Position numbers and translations under genes: made by a program
The notes under the pieces: model-generated
What the model was told of the DNA's origin: nothing
The model's input: only the letters and a program-made list of their open reading frames with translations
Database searches by the model: none
Shown: piece after piece, positions 50,887-62,328 of the stretch
How positions within the stretch are numbered: position 1 is the first letter of the stretch
How the letters are laid out: each line of letters starts with the position of its first letter
DNA from: Paraoerskovia marina DSM 21750
GTDB lineage: Bacteria; Actinomycetota; Actinomycetes; Actinomycetales; Cellulomonadaceae
Direction: 5' to 3'
Length of the DNA stretch: 64,000 nucleotides
Assembly (NCBI RefSeq): GCF_000701465.1
Contig: NZ_JNIY01000003.1
Coordinates: forward strand, 310,001 to 374,000

Positions 50887-52457
50887 TCGACTACTCCGCA
50901 CAGACCCTCGTCCCGCTGCCCGTCGTCCTTCCGCTCTTCGCGGCAGGCCTGACCCTCGCGCTCTGGCGCTACCCGCGCGCCCAGCGCATCATCTCCGTCA
51001 CGACGCTCTCCCTGATGGTGGCCGCCGCCGTCGGGCTGGTCGTCGCCGCGGACTCCGGGCCCGTCGTCGTGAACGTCGGTGGCTGGGCCGCGCCCGTCGG
51101 GATCGACCTCGTGGCCGACCGGCTCAGCGCCCTGATGCTCCTCGTCTCGAGCGTCGTCATGCTCGTCGTCCTCCTGTACTCGCTCGGCCAGGGTGTGGCC
51201 GACGGGGACGAGGCGACGCCCGTGGCGATCTACCACCCGACGTACCTCGTGCTCGCCGCGGGGGTGTCCAACGCGTTCCTCGCGGGAGACCTCTTCAACC
51301 TCTACGTCGGGTTCGAGATCCTGCTCGTCGCGAGCTACGTGCTCCTGACCCTCGGCGGGACCGCGGAACGGATCCGCGCCGGCGCCGTCTACGTCGTCGT
51401 CGCCCTGCTCTCCTCGATCATCTTCCTCGTGGCCGTGGCCCTCACGTACGCCGCGACCGGCACGGTGAACCTTGCCCAGCTCGCGATCCGGCTTCCCGAC
51501 GTCGACCCCGGCGTCCAGCTCGTCATCCACATCCTGCTGCTGCTCGCGTTCGGCATCAAGGCCGCGATCTTCCCGCTCTCGGCGTGGCTGCCCGACTCGT
51601 ACCCGACCGCGCCCGCCCCGGTCACGGCCGTGTTCGCCGGCCTGCTCACCAAGGTCGGCATCTACGCGATCATCCGCACGCAGACGCTGCTCTTCCCCGA
51701 CGGACGTGCCGACGACGTGCTGATGGTGCTCGGGCTCGCGACGATGCTCGTCGGGATCCTCGGTGCCGTCGCGCAGGACGACATCAAGCGACTGCTCTCC
51801 TTCACGCTCGTCAGCCACATCGGCTTCATGGTGTTCGGCATCGCGATGGGCACCACCGCGGGGTACTCGGCGGCGATCTTCTACGTCGTCCACCACATCA
51901 CCGTGCAGACCACGCTGTTCCTCGTCGTCGGGCTCGTGGAGCGGGTGGGCGGCACGACGTCGCTCGACCGGCTCGGAGGGCTCGCCCGGATCGCCCCCGG
52001 CCTCGCGATCCTCTTCTTCATCCCGGCCATGAACCTCGCCGGGATCCCGCCGCTCTCTGGCTTCCTCGGCAAGGTCGGTCTGATCGAGGAGGGAGTCCGG
52101 CAGGGCACCGTCCTGACCTGGATCCTCGTCGCAGGCAGCGTGCTGACGTCGCTCCTGACCCTGTACGCGATCGTCAAGGCGTGGAACAAGGCGTTCTGGC
52201 AGACGCCGCCCGAGGACGTCCAGCCCGTCCGTCTCCCGCGGGGCATGGTCGGACCCACGGCCGGGATCGTCACGCTCGGCGTCGGCCTGACGCTCGTCGC
52301 CGGTCCGCTCTACGGGTACACCGACCGGGCAGCCGACACCCTCACCGACGGGTACACCTACGTCGAGGCGGTCTTCCCCGACGGTGCGACCCGCGGTGAC
52401 GGGGTGTCAGACGACACCGACGCCGACGACACCGTCGAGATCGGAGGCGAGGGATGA
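50883..52457 (+). CDS. mnhD: Mrp antiporter subunit D
   Basis: A 524-residue NuoN/M-like membrane subunit with about 14 helices. The ion-path motifs are visible in NLYVGFEILLVASYVLL (Glu, about residue 142) and FGIKAAIFPLSAWLPDSYPTA (Lys, about 224) plus a later Lys in AGLLTKVGIYAI. It would form the second proton path of the complex. The C-terminal 30 residues are acidic. Overlaps with its neighbours by ATGA. Confidence 0.96.
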   Translation: MIDYSAQTLVPLPVVLPLFAAGLTLALWRYPRAQRIISVTTLSLMVAAAVGLVVAADSGPVVVNVGGWAAPVGIDLVADRLSALMLLVSSVVMLVVLLYSLGQGVADGDEATPVAIYHPTYLVLAAGVSNAFLAGDLFNLYVGFEILLVASYVLLTLGGTAERIRAGAVYVVVALLSSIIFLVAVALTYAATGTVNLAQLAIRLPDVDPGVQLVIHILLLLAFGIKAAIFPLSAWLPDSYPTAPAPVTAVFAGLLTKVGIYAIIRTQTLLFPDGRADDVLMVLGLATMLVGILGAVAQDDIKRLLSFTLVSHIGFMVFGIAMGTTAGYSAAIFYVVHHITVQTTLFLVVGLVERVGGTTSLDRLGGLARIAPGLAILFFIPAMNLAGIPPLSGFLGKVGLIEEGVRQGTVLTWILVAGSVLTSLLTLYAIVKAWNKAFWQTPPEDVQPVRLPRGMVGPTAGIVTLGVGLTLVAGPLYGYTDRAADTLTDGYTYVEAVFPDGATRGDGVSDDTDADDTVEIGGEG

Positions 52458-53224
52458 TCGCGCACGCACGCAAGATCCGGCTGGGCACCGCCGCGCGGCA
52501 GTGGCCCGCCGTCCTGTGGCTCACGCTCGTCTGGGTGCTGCTCTGGGGCGACCTCTCCTGGGCCAACGTGCTCGCCGGTGCCGCGCTCGGGATCTTCGTG
52601 GTCGTCGCCCTCCCGCTCCCGTCGATCGAGTACCGCGGACGCGTCCGGCCCCTGGCCCTGCTCCGACTGCTCGGCTTCTTCGCCCGCGACCTCGTCACCG
52701 CCTCCGCCCAGGTCGCCTTCCAGGCGCTGCGACTCAACTGGCAGCCGCGGGGCGCCGTCGTGCGCGTGCCCATGCGGAACGCCGGAGACCTGTACCTGAC
52801 CATCGCGAGCCTCCTCGTCTCCCTCGTCCCCGGAACCGTCATCGTCGAGGCGCACCGGCTCACCGGGACCCTCTACGTGCACGTCCTCGACCTCAGGTCC
52901 TCGGGCGGTGCGGACGCCGTCCGGGCGCACGTCGCCGAGATCGAGGAGCGTGTGCTTCGGGCGCTCGCCTCGACGGACGAGCTCGAGGCGGCGGGGCTCG
53001 GGCCCTCGCCGGTCGAGCCTGGAACGTCGGTCGAGCCTGTCGAGACCGAGCCGCGAACGCCGGTGGAGCCTGTCGAGACCAGGGCCGAGCCAGGAACGCC
53101 GGTCGAGCCTGTCGAGACCAGGGCCGAGCCAGGAGCGCCGGTCGAGCCTGTCGAGACCAGGGCCGAGCCAGGAACGCCGGTCGAGCCTGTCGAGACCGAG
53201 AACCCACCGGAGGAGAGCCGATGA
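52454..53224 (+). CDS. mnhE: Mrp antiporter subunit E with repeat-derived C-terminal tail
   Basis: A 256-residue protein. The first 175 residues are a normal MrpE: two or three helices (WPAVLWLTLVWVLLWGDLSW, about 17-36) and a cytoplasmic domain with NAGDLYLTIASLLVSLVPGT. From about residue 186 to 249 there is a tail of PVEPVET units, the last copies exactly 13 residues apart. The DNA of the tail is a tandem array of the GGTCGAGCCTGTCGAGACC element found in two gene-free regions here, so the tail seems to come from repeat insertion. Its effect on the complex is unknown. ATGA overlap with mnhF. Confidence 0.93.
   Translation: MIAHARKIRLGTAARQWPAVLWLTLVWVLLWGDLSWANVLAGAALGIFVVVALPLPSIEYRGRVRPLALLRLLGFFARDLVTASAQVAFQALRLNWQPRGAVVRVPMRNAGDLYLTIASLLVSLVPGTVIVEAHRLTGTLYVHVLDLRSSGGADAVRAHVAEIEERVLRALASTDELEAAGLGPSPVEPGTSVEPVETEPRTPVEPVETRAEPGTPVEPVETRAEPGAPVEPVETRAEPGTPVEPVETENPPEESR
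53009..53200. repeat. 39-bp tandem repeat inside mnhE
   Basis: Five copies of (C)GGTCGAGCCTGTCGAGACC, the second with one change (GGTGGAGCC), occur in 190 bases. The last copies recur with a period of exactly 39 bp, a multiple of three, which keeps the mnhE frame open and encodes PVEPVETRAEPG(T/A). The core is shared with the clusters at 3337-3545 and 33032-33200. Confidence 0.9.
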
Positions 53225-53613
53225 CCATCGTCGCGATCGTCTGCGTCACGCTGATCGCCGTCGGCGCGGTCCTCGCCCTCGTCCGCGTCGAGCGCGGCCC
53301 GTCGATGCTCGACCGCACCGTCGGGCTCGACGTCTTCACGGCAGCCCTCGTCGGAGCGATCGCCATCGAGGCGGCGTACTCGCAGCGTGTGGAGACCGTC
53401 CCGCTGCTGGTCGTGCTCTCCCTCGTCGGGTTCGTCAGCTCCGTCACGATCTCGCGGTTCGCCGCGGTCGAGCCGCAGGGAGAGGGCCGGGTGCGGACCG
53501 CCGAGGAGATCGCCGCCGAGGACGCCGAGCGGATGGCCGAGCAGGAGCGAGAGCGCGAGATGCTCCGTGACTCCGACCAGGACGGCGGCCGACCGGACGG
53601 GGTGGTCCGATGA
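53221..53613 (+). CDS. mnhF: Mrp antiporter subunit F
   Basis: A 130-residue protein with three helices in the first 85 residues; VERGPSMLDRTVGLDVFTAALVG is the conserved MrpF loop and helix. A Glu/Arg-rich cytoplasmic tail (AEEIAAEDAERMAEQERERE) is likely helical. It starts at ATG 53221, overlapping the mnhE stop, and overlaps mnhG by four bases. Confidence 0.95.
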   Translation: MTIVAIVCVTLIAVGAVLALVRVERGPSMLDRTVGLDVFTAALVGAIAIEAAYSQRVETVPLLVVLSLVGFVSSVTISRFAAVEPQGEGRVRTAEEIAAEDAERMAEQEREREMLRDSDQDGGRPDGVVR

Positions 53614-54047
53614 CGGCCGAGGTGGTGCGCGACGTCGTCGCGGCGGTGCTCCTGCTTCTCGGTGCGTTCCTCGTGTTCGTCGCCGGTCTAGGCGTCGCGC
53701 GGTTCGACACGCTGCTCGGTCGGATGCACGCGGCGACGAAGCCCCAGGTGCTGGGACTGATCCTGCTGCTCGCGGGTGTCGGTCTGCGGCTCGGCTCCTG
53801 GCCGACGGCGGGGATGCTCCTGCTGGTGGTGATCTTCCAGCTGTTCACCGCGCCGGTGGCGGCCCACATGGTCGGCCGCGCGGGCTTCCGCACCGGCAAG
53901 GTCGACACGTCGAAGCTCGAGATCGACGATCTCTCGACGGACGAGGCCGCGGCACGCGAGGCGGTGGTCGTGGAGGACAGCGGAGCCGACGGTTCAGCGC
54001 CCGACGCCGCGACGTCCGACTCGGACGCCCCCGACTCCGCGAGGTAG
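53610..54047 (+). CDS. mnhG: Mrp antiporter subunit G
   Basis: A 145-residue protein with three helices. LGVARFDTLLGRMHAATKPQVLG (about residues 28-50) is the MrpG signature, and LFTAPVAAHMVGRAGFRTG closes the conserved part. The last 50 residues are acidic and variable. It is the final gene of the antiporter operon; a strong hairpin follows ten bases after the stop. Confidence 0.95.
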   Translation: MTAEVVRDVVAAVLLLLGAFLVFVAGLGVARFDTLLGRMHAATKPQVLGLILLLAGVGLRLGSWPTAGMLLLVVIFQLFTAPVAAHMVGRAGFRTGKVDTSKLEIDDLSTDEAAAREAVVVEDSGADGSAPDAATSDSDAPDSAR

Positions 54048-54056
54048 GGCTCCCCA

Positions 54057-54089
54057 CGCGAGGTCGACCCTGCCAGGGTCGACCTCGCG
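54057..54089. terminator. terminator hairpin after the Mrp operon
   Basis: CGCGAGGTCGACCCT (54057-54071) and AGGGTCGACCTCGCG (54075-54089) form a perfect 15-bp stem with a 3-base loop, ten bases after mnhG. There is no T-run. Confidence 0.8.
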
Positions 54090-54133
54090 CGCACCGACCT
54101 ACCTCGGCGTGGGTGGCGTGGTAGACCAGACGG

Positions 54134-55177
54134 ATGAGCGACGACACCGAGCACGGCTCGGCCCTCCCCGGATCGACCGCGGCCGGATCGACCGCAGGCG
54201 GCCCGCCCGCCACTGCCGTCCCGAGTCCCCGGGTCGTGGAGGCCGGCGAGTCGTCGGAGAGCACGCTCACCGTGCTCATCGCGTTCGGCGCGAACCTGCT
54301 GATCGCGATCGCCAAGTCGGCCGCCGCCGTCGTCACGGGGTCGGCCTCGATGGTGGCCGAGGCGGTCCACTCGTGGGCGGACACGGGCAACGAGGTGTTC
54401 CTCCTCGTCGCGGACAAGCGCGCACGCCGCCCTGCCGACCGCGAGCACCCGCTCGGTTACGGCCGCGAGGCCTACGTCTGGTCGATGTTCGCGGCGATCG
54501 GGCTGTTCGCGGTCGGTGCGGGCGTCTCCATCACGCACGGCATCCAGGAGCTCGTGCACCCGGAGCCGGCGGGCGACTACGGCATCGCCTACGCCGTGCT
54601 CGCGGTCGCGTTCGTCCTCGAGGGCATCTCGTTCCTGCAGGCGTTCCGCCAGGTGCGTCGGGAGGCGAAGTCCGCGGACAGGTCGGTCGCCGCGCACGTC
54701 CTGAGGACCTCGGACCCGACCGTCCGGGCGGTCTTCGCGGAGGATGCGGCAGCGCTCGCGGGTCTCTTGATCGCGTTCGCCGGGATCCTCGCCCATCAGA
54801 TCACGGGCTCGCCGATCCCGGACGCGATCGGGTCGATCGCCGTCGGTGTGCTGCTGGCGGTCGTCTCGGTGGTGCTGATCGACCGCAATCGACGCTTCCT
54901 GGTCGGTGAGGGAGTCGATCCGCGGGTGCGGACGGACGTCACCGAGTCGTTGACACAGCTGCCGGGCGTCCTGCGCGTCACGTACCTGCGGGTCGAGTAC
55001 GTGGGGCCGCGGTCGGTCTACCTGGTCGCGGCCGTGGACCTGACCGGGGACGACGCCGAGTCGGACGTCGCGCGGCGGCTCGCGGAGCTGGAACGGCAGA
55101 TCGTGGGTCGGCCGCTCGTCGCCGGGTGCGTGCTGACGCTCTCGTTGCCCGACGACCCGTCGCTCCCGACCACCTGA
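54134..55177 (+). CDS. cation diffusion facilitator family transporter
   Basis: A 347-residue membrane transporter with six helices between about residues 45 and 255 and a cytoplasmic C-terminal domain. Metal-site residues are in SMVAEAVHSWADTGNE (about 75-90) and AVFAEDAAALAGLLIAF (about 200-216). Family members export Zn2+, Mn2+, Fe2+ or Co2+ in exchange for protons. The first 40 residues are a polar, low-complexity extension. It has its own start after the Mrp terminator. The metal is not predictable. Confidence 0.93.
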   Translation: MSDDTEHGSALPGSTAAGSTAGGPPATAVPSPRVVEAGESSESTLTVLIAFGANLLIAIAKSAAAVVTGSASMVAEAVHSWADTGNEVFLLVADKRARRPADREHPLGYGREAYVWSMFAAIGLFAVGAGVSITHGIQELVHPEPAGDYGIAYAVLAVAFVLEGISFLQAFRQVRREAKSADRSVAAHVLRTSDPTVRAVFAEDAAALAGLLIAFAGILAHQITGSPIPDAIGSIAVGVLLAVVSVVLIDRNRRFLVGEGVDPRVRTDVTESLTQLPGVLRVTYLRVEYVGPRSVYLVAAVDLTGDDAESDVARRLAELERQIVGRPLVAGCVLTLSLPDDPSLPTT

Positions 55178-55237
55178 CACGCACGACGACGCCGGGCACG
55201 GCCGCGGCGGACGCCCCGTGCCCGGCGGTGCGGTCGG

Positions 55238-55768
55238 TCACGCCGGGCGATCGGCGGCCTCGCGGGCGAGCAGCGACTCCTTGATCGCGAGTCCGTACCG
55301 GAACCCTCCGAGCGAGCCGTCGTTGCGCAGGACGCGGTGGCAGGGGACGAACAGCGCGGCGGCGTTCATCGCGCACGCCCCGGCGGCCGCGCGGACCGCG
55401 GCCGGGCGCCCCGACCGCTCGGCGTACTCGGTGTACGTCACGGGTGCACCGGGCTCGACGTCGCGCAGCGTCTCCCAGGCGGCCTCGCGGAAGGGACCCG
55501 AGACCTGCACGACGGCGACCCGGCCCGGTGCGGCGATGTCGCCCGCGTAGTACGCGCGGACGGCGGCGACGGCATGCCCGACGGCGGGGTCGTCCTCCCG
55601 CGCTGGCCGGACCTCGGCCGGGCGCAGGGTCGGGTGGATCAGCGCGACGAGGGAGCCGACGTCGTCGGTCCATCCGGAGGCGAGGACGGCGCCGTCGGCG
55701 CGCGTGACGACGCTGAACGGTCCGTCCGGGGTGTCGAGGGTGCAGGCGGTGGCGGCGGCGGTGGTCAT
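55238..55768 (-). CDS. ogt: methylated-DNA-[protein]-cysteine S-methyltransferase
   Basis: A 176-residue suicide DNA-repair protein that takes the methyl group from O6-methylguanine. The acceptor Cys lies in the motif FVPCHRVL (about residue 146) followed by GSLGGFRYGL. The helix-turn-helix with the arginine finger lies in VTYTEYAERSGRPAAVRAAAGA. The ATG at 55768 overlaps the stop of the upstream Ada/AlkA gene by one base, so both repair proteins come from one transcript. Confidence 0.95.
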   Translation of the reverse strand: MTTAAATACTLDTPDGPFSVVTRADGAVLASGWTDDVGSLVALIHPTLRPAEVRPAREDDPAVGHAVAAVRAYYAGDIAAPGRVAVVQVSGPFREAAWETLRDVEPGAPVTYTEYAERSGRPAAVRAAAGACAMNAAALFVPCHRVLRNDGSLGGFRYGLAIKESLLAREAADRPA

Positions 55769-57276
55769 CAGAGGGCCTTCCGGGTGGGGGTGCGCCAGAG
55801 GTGGAGCGCGGCGTAGGAGCGCCACGGCGACCAGTGCGCGGTGGATTCGGGGGTGAGCGGCGGCAGCCCGAGCGCACTGGCGCCTGCGGCCAGGGCGACG
55901 TCGCGGGGGAGCAGGACGTCGGGGTCGCCGAGGACGCGCATCGCGACGTAGTCGGCCGTCCACGGCCCGATCCCGGGCTGGGCGAGTAGGGCGGCACGCA
56001 GCTCGGTGGGGTCCTCGGCGGGTCCGACGACGAGTGATCCGTCGGCCAGTGCGCCCGCGACGGTGACGACGGACTCGATCCGTCGCCGTGGGCCCCGGAG
56101 GTGGTCGCGGCCGTGCTCGGCGATCGCGGCGGCCGTCGGGAACTGCCGGGCCGGCCTCGGCGCGGTGTCGGGTGCGTCGCGTGCTGCGGGTGGGTCGAGC
56201 GGCGCACCCAGCTCGGCGAGGCGGCCGAGGTGCGTGCGCGCAGCGGCGACGCTGATCTGCTGGCCGACCATCGCGCGGATCACGATCTCGTGCGGGTCGA
56301 CCGCGCCGGGTACGCGGATCCCGGGCACGGCGGCCACGCGCGGTGCGAGGGCGGGGTCGGCGGCGAGCACGGCGTCGACCGCCGCGGGGTCGGCGTCCAG
56401 GTCGAAGAGTCGGCGCAGGCGGGCGACGGCGACCGGGAGGTCGGCCAGCGAGGCGAGCGCGAGCCGCACGCTGAACCGACCGTCCCAGCGCGCCGTCGCG
56501 AGCCCGTCGCCGTGGGGCAGGGCGAGGGCCCGGCTGTACTCCCACGGCGCGCCGGGCTCGCCGACGACCGTCTCGACGCCGTCGACGGCGCGCGCCGCCA
56601 AGAAGCCGAACACCCCGTCGTCGTAGGGCTCGCGGACGGGGAGGTTCAGGGTGAGGTTCGTCCCGCCGTCGTGCCGCCCGGGTGATTCCGCACGACGGCG
56701 CGTCGCACGCAGCGCCGTCGGCGTGAGCCCGTACACCTCGGCGACGGTGTCGTTGAACTGTCGAATGCTGCCGAATCCGGCGGCGAACGCGACGTCGGCG
56801 AGAGGGAGGTCAGTGCCAGTGACAAGGGCGCGGGCGGTCTGCGCGCGGGCGGCACGCGCGAGTGCGAGGGGTCCGGCGCCGAGCTCGGCGTGCAGGAGCC
56901 GGCCCAGGTGCCGTTCGGAGTATCCGAGGCGTGCGGCGAGGCCGCCGACGCCGTCCCGGTCGACGACGCCGTCGGTGATCAGCCGCATCGAACGGGCGGC
57001 GACGTCGTGGGTGATGTTCCAGTCGGGCGTGCCGGGGACGGCCTCCGGCAGGCATCGCTTGCAGGCGCGGTAGCCCGCCTCGTGCGCGGCGGCGGAGGTG
57101 CGGTAGAAGGTGACGTTCTCCGGCTTCGGTGTCCGCGCCGGGCAGGAGGGGCGGCAGTAGATGCCGGTGGTCCGCACGGCGGTGATGAATTGTCCGTCGA
57201 ACCGGCGGTCGCGGGCGTCGATGGCGCGGTAGCGCTCGTCGAACGACGTCGGTGCGCCGGTGCTCGGGGTAGTCAT
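55768..57276 (-). CDS. Ada-AlkA fusion: alkylation sensor and 3-methyladenine glycosylase
   Basis: A 502-residue protein. Residues about 10-80 are the Ada zinc domain with four Cys ([10 protein letters not shown] and ACKRCLPE) whose first Cys accepts methyl from phosphotriesters. Residues about 90-195 form an AraC-type HTH pair. From about 205 come an AlkA N-terminal domain and an HhH-GPD glycosylase with [18 protein letters not shown] and the catalytic Asp in [10 protein letters not shown] (about 466). It can thus sense methylation, activate its own operon and excise alkylated purines. It is co-transcribed with ogt. Such fusions are common in Actinobacteria. Confidence 0.95.
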   Translation of the reverse strand: MTTPSTGAPTSFDERYRAIDARDRRFDGQFITAVRTTGIYCRPSCPARTPKPENVTFYRTSAAAHEAGYRACKRCLPEAVPGTPDWNITHDVAARSMRLITDGVVDRDGVGGLAARLGYSERHLGRLLHAELGAGPLALARAARAQTARALVTGTDLPLADVAFAAGFGSIRQFNDTVAEVYGLTPTALRATRRRAESPGRHDGGTNLTLNLPVREPYDDGVFGFLAARAVDGVETVVGEPGAPWEYSRALALPHGDGLATARWDGRFSVRLALASLADLPVAVARLRRLFDLDADPAAVDAVLAADPALAPRVAAVPGIRVPGAVDPHEIVIRAMVGQQISVAAARTHLGRLAELGAPLDPPAARDAPDTAPRPARQFPTAAAIAEHGRDHLRGPRRRIESVVTVAGALADGSLVVGPAEDPTELRAALLAQPGIGPWTADYVAMRVLGDPDVLLPRDVALAAGASALGLPPLTPESTAHWSPWRSYAALHLWRTPTRKAL

Positions 57277-57356
57277 GCGTTCATCGTGCGCTCTCCGGCC
57301 CGCACGGCGCTAGCGGAAATCGGACGCGGCGGCGCGGGCGGCACTCTTGCGATCTC

Positions 57357-57386
57357 TTGACCGTTTACAGGTGAAACAAGTACTTT
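57357..57386 (+). promoter_or_regulatory. predicted sigma-70-type promoter
   Basis: TTGACC (57357-57362) and TACTTT (57381-57386) are separated by 18 bp, 41 bases before the lipoprotein ATG at 57427. The region is richer in A and T than its surroundings. Confidence 0.6.
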
Positions 57387-57426
57387 GTGCAGATCAGACG
57401 ACGAAGACTGACGACGGGGGAGCGGC

Positions 57427-57987
57427 ATGAAGCAGGAGACGACCATCATCTTTGGGAGACTGGCACGACGAGCAGGCGCCCTGGGGCTCGCGGCGGCGCT
57501 GCTGGGAGGCTGCGCGTCCCCGACGGTGCCAGAGAGTCCTGACGACTCCTCGGACACGCCGTCCCAGCGGAGGGCGGAGGACGTGCTCGCCGGTCTTGAC
57601 CTCTCGGGCGCATCGACGGTCCAGGCTGCCGAGATCGGTGATCGCAGCGCGTCCGCCGAGGAGTACGAGACGGCCTTCCGGCGCTACGAGGAGTGCCTGT
57701 CCGCGGCCGGGTTCGACCTGGGGAGCGTGCGATCCGCGGGGAACATGTACGAGTTCGCGGTCCCGGACGCCGTTGTCGAGGGCGGCGCGGACGCGGAGTG
57801 CTACGAGTCCGAGTTCAGGTTCGTCGACATGCTCTGGCAGGCCACCGACGAGGTGCAGAGCAGTCGCGGTGATGAGCAGATGGCGCGTGAGTGCCTGCTG
57901 GAGAACGGCATCGAGCCGGCGGGGTCGCTCGAGGAGATGACGGCGCAGCTGCGTGAGGCGGGGATCGAAGCGCCGGACTGCCTCTGA
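57427..57987 (+). CDS. lipoprotein of unknown function
   Basis: A 186-residue lipoprotein; the signal peptide ends in LLGGCASP (lipobox Cys near residue 29). After an acidic linker comes a helical region with Cys residues in YEECLSAAGFDL, DAECYESEFRFVDML and ARECLLENGIEP, ending APDCL. The C..(G) helix pattern recalls the C-terminal part of the lipoprotein at 30601 (LHRCLRDEGLEP, VHCKDEVDFV), a distant relation at most. GGGGGAG precedes the ATG. It is monocistronic. Confidence 0.8.
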   Translation: MKQETTIIFGRLARRAGALGLAAALLGGCASPTVPESPDDSSDTPSQRRAEDVLAGLDLSGASTVQAAEIGDRSASAEEYETAFRRYEECLSAAGFDLGSVRSAGNMYEFAVPDAVVEGGADAECYESEFRFVDMLWQATDEVQSSRGDEQMARECLLENGIEPAGSLEEMTAQLREAGIEAPDCL

Positions 57988-58075
57988 CACGTTCGCAGGG
58001 TTGAAGGGCGCAGATGCTGCGATCGGCGGGCGACTGTGGGGTGCGCGAGGCCGGTGAGCGAGTGGCCGATCCAGG

Positions 58076-58096
58076 GTTGAGCGGAATAGACTCAAC
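58076..58096. promoter_or_regulatory. HAIR-like element (HspR operator)
   Basis: GTTGAGC-GGAATAG-ACTCAAC fits the layout CTTGAGT-N7-ACTCAAG of the HspR-associated inverted repeat, differing at the outer base of each arm and one inner base. It lies 73 bases before the clpB start. HspR represses dnaK and clpB operons in Actinobacteria, so heat-inducible control is expected. Confidence 0.8.
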
Positions 58097-58168
58097 TTTG
58101 TCGAGGTTGACTCCTACAGACGGTCTCGCGCATCCAGCCGAGACTCCCTGCGACGAAAGCGAGTACTC

Positions 58169-60772
<2,604 letters not shown>

Positions 60773-60812
60773 TCTCGGGCGTGGTCAGCACCGGCCGGTC
60801 ACGCTCCGCCGT

Positions 60813-60870
60813 CGAGCACGCGGTGATGTGTCTCCTCCCTCGCGGGTCGGGAGACATCACCGCGTGCTCG
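60813..60870 (+). terminator. long hairpin downstream of clpB
   Basis: CGAGCACGCGGTGATGT (60813-60829), a two-base bulge and CTCC pair with GGAGACATCACCGCGTGCTCG (60850-60870, given as 20 bases plus one), giving a 17-bp perfect outer stem and a short inner stem, 40 bases after the clpB stop. This is unusually long for a terminator here. Confidence 0.7.
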
Positions 60871-61028
60871 GCGTGTCTCCGGCACCGGCGCAGTACGTCA
60901 TTGTCCGTTAGCACGCAACCGGGAGAAAAGTCAACATTTCAACAGGCGAAACGTTCGGACCCTCCATAGCGTGAGTCGTGGCGGTCCGGTGATCACACCG
61001 GGTCATAGCGGCAATCCGGGGGTCGAGG

Positions 61029-62189
61029 ATGAGTTTTGAGCACCTGCCTGTGCAGCACACGCGTCACCGCGCGTGGCTCTCCATCGGGGTCGTCGCGCTC
61101 CTCGTGAGCGGCACTGCGGCCGTCGATGCGGGTGCCGGCGCGCCCGTCGTCGAGATCCCGGGGGTTCCGGCCGCGCACTCCACGCCCGAGGCGGAGGCGG
61201 TCTTCGCGTCGGCGGCCGAGCGCCGCGAGCACGGTCGGGGGGTCGCTGCCGAGATCGAGCGCCAGGAAGAGCTGGAGGAGATCCGGCGCGCCGCTGCCGA
61301 GAAGGCGGAATCCGAGGCAGAAGCGAAGGCTGCGGCAGAGACGAAGGCGAAGGAGAAGGCGGCGGCGAAGAAGAAGGCTCAGGCGGACGCTGCCGCCGAG
61401 AAGGCGGCTGCCGCGCAGGAGAGCGACGACGGACCGTCGAACGGCAACTCTGGCAAGGAGTCGGCGTCGGAGCAGGGGTCTGGGCCGAAGGATGACCTGA
61501 GCGCCGGCCCTCCCCGTCGGGGTTCGACGGGCGCGGCGGTCGTCGCGGTCCAGCAGCGGCTCCAGGCCCACGGCTGGAACCTCTACGCGGACGGGGACTT
61601 CGGGGCGGGCACGGACGCCGCGCTGCGCCAGTTTCAGGCCGCGTACGGGTTGTCTGCCGACGGGGTCGCCGGTTCCGCCACGATGGCAGCGCTGAACCAG
61701 GCACCTCGTGCCCGTGCATCGACGGGTTCGTCGGGGGGCTCGTCGGGCGGTTCGTCGAGCTCGGGCGGCTCCTCGTCGTCCGGGTCCACGTCGTCGTCCG
61801 CGCCGGCGGCGGAACCCGCTGCCCCGTCAGCACCGTCGGGCGGGATCGTGCAGCAGACCAACTGGTACCGGGCCCAGGCCGGGTGCGGACCCGTGAGCTC
61901 GAACGGCGCGCTGAGCGCCGCGGCGCAGGGCCACGTGAACGACATGGCGGCCAATGGCTACTTCTCGCACACCAGCCTGGACGGACGGACGTTCGACCAG
62001 CGGATCCGCGCGGCCGGGTACTCGGCCCCGGGTGGCGAGAACCTGGCACGCGGCCAGACGAGCGCGACCCAGGTGATGAAGGAGTGGATGGCGAGCGCGG
62101 GTCACCGGGCCAACATCGTGAACTGCTCGTTCCGGACGATCGGTGTGGGGCAGGCGGGCGTCTACTGGGCGCAGGAGTTCGGCTACTAG
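61029..62189 (+). CDS. secreted CAP-domain protein with peptidoglycan-binding domain
   Basis: A 386-residue exported protein. An N-terminal membrane/signal segment (about 15-35) precedes an Ala/Glu/Lys coiled region (about 60-130), a PG_binding_1 domain (STGAAVVAVQQRLQAHGW, about 160-220), a Ser/Gly linker (about 228-260) and a C-terminal CAP/SCP domain (about 265-386). That domain shows GHVNDMAANGYFSHTSLDG, GENLARGQ and SAGHRANIVN. CAP proteins of bacteria bind the wall or act in envelope maintenance; the exact role is unknown. The 256-bp gap before it holds the hairpin above and an AT-rich promoter-like stretch near 60900-60970. Confidence 0.9.
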   Translation: MSFEHLPVQHTRHRAWLSIGVVALLVSGTAAVDAGAGAPVVEIPGVPAAHSTPEAEAVFASAAERREHGRGVAAEIERQEELEEIRRAAAEKAESEAEAKAAAETKAKEKAAAKKKAQADAAAEKAAAAQESDDGPSNGNSGKESASEQGSGPKDDLSAGPPRRGSTGAAVVAVQQRLQAHGWNLYADGDFGAGTDAALRQFQAAYGLSADGVAGSATMAALNQAPRARASTGSSGGSSGGSSSSGGSSSSGSTSSSAPAAEPAAPSAPSGGIVQQTNWYRAQAGCGPVSSNGALSAAAQGHVNDMAANGYFSHTSLDGRTFDQRIRAAGYSAPGGENLARGQTSATQVMKEWMASAGHRANIVNCSFRTIGVGQAGVYWAQEFGY

Positions 62190-62328
62190 GGTGCTGCCCG
62201 CGATCGTCTCGCACCTACCGGATGGGCGCTTTCTCGTGGCGACGGGGGTAGGTTGGTCGCGATATCGTCACAAACGGCGCGTCAGTCTCAACTCGTCGCG
62301 CACCGGTCATGTGTCGCGAAGGAGTTCG

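Noticed and set aside
53009-53200. CRISPR array or sequencing artefact
   Set aside because: The repeat is inside an open mnhE frame with a period divisible by three and no unique spacers.
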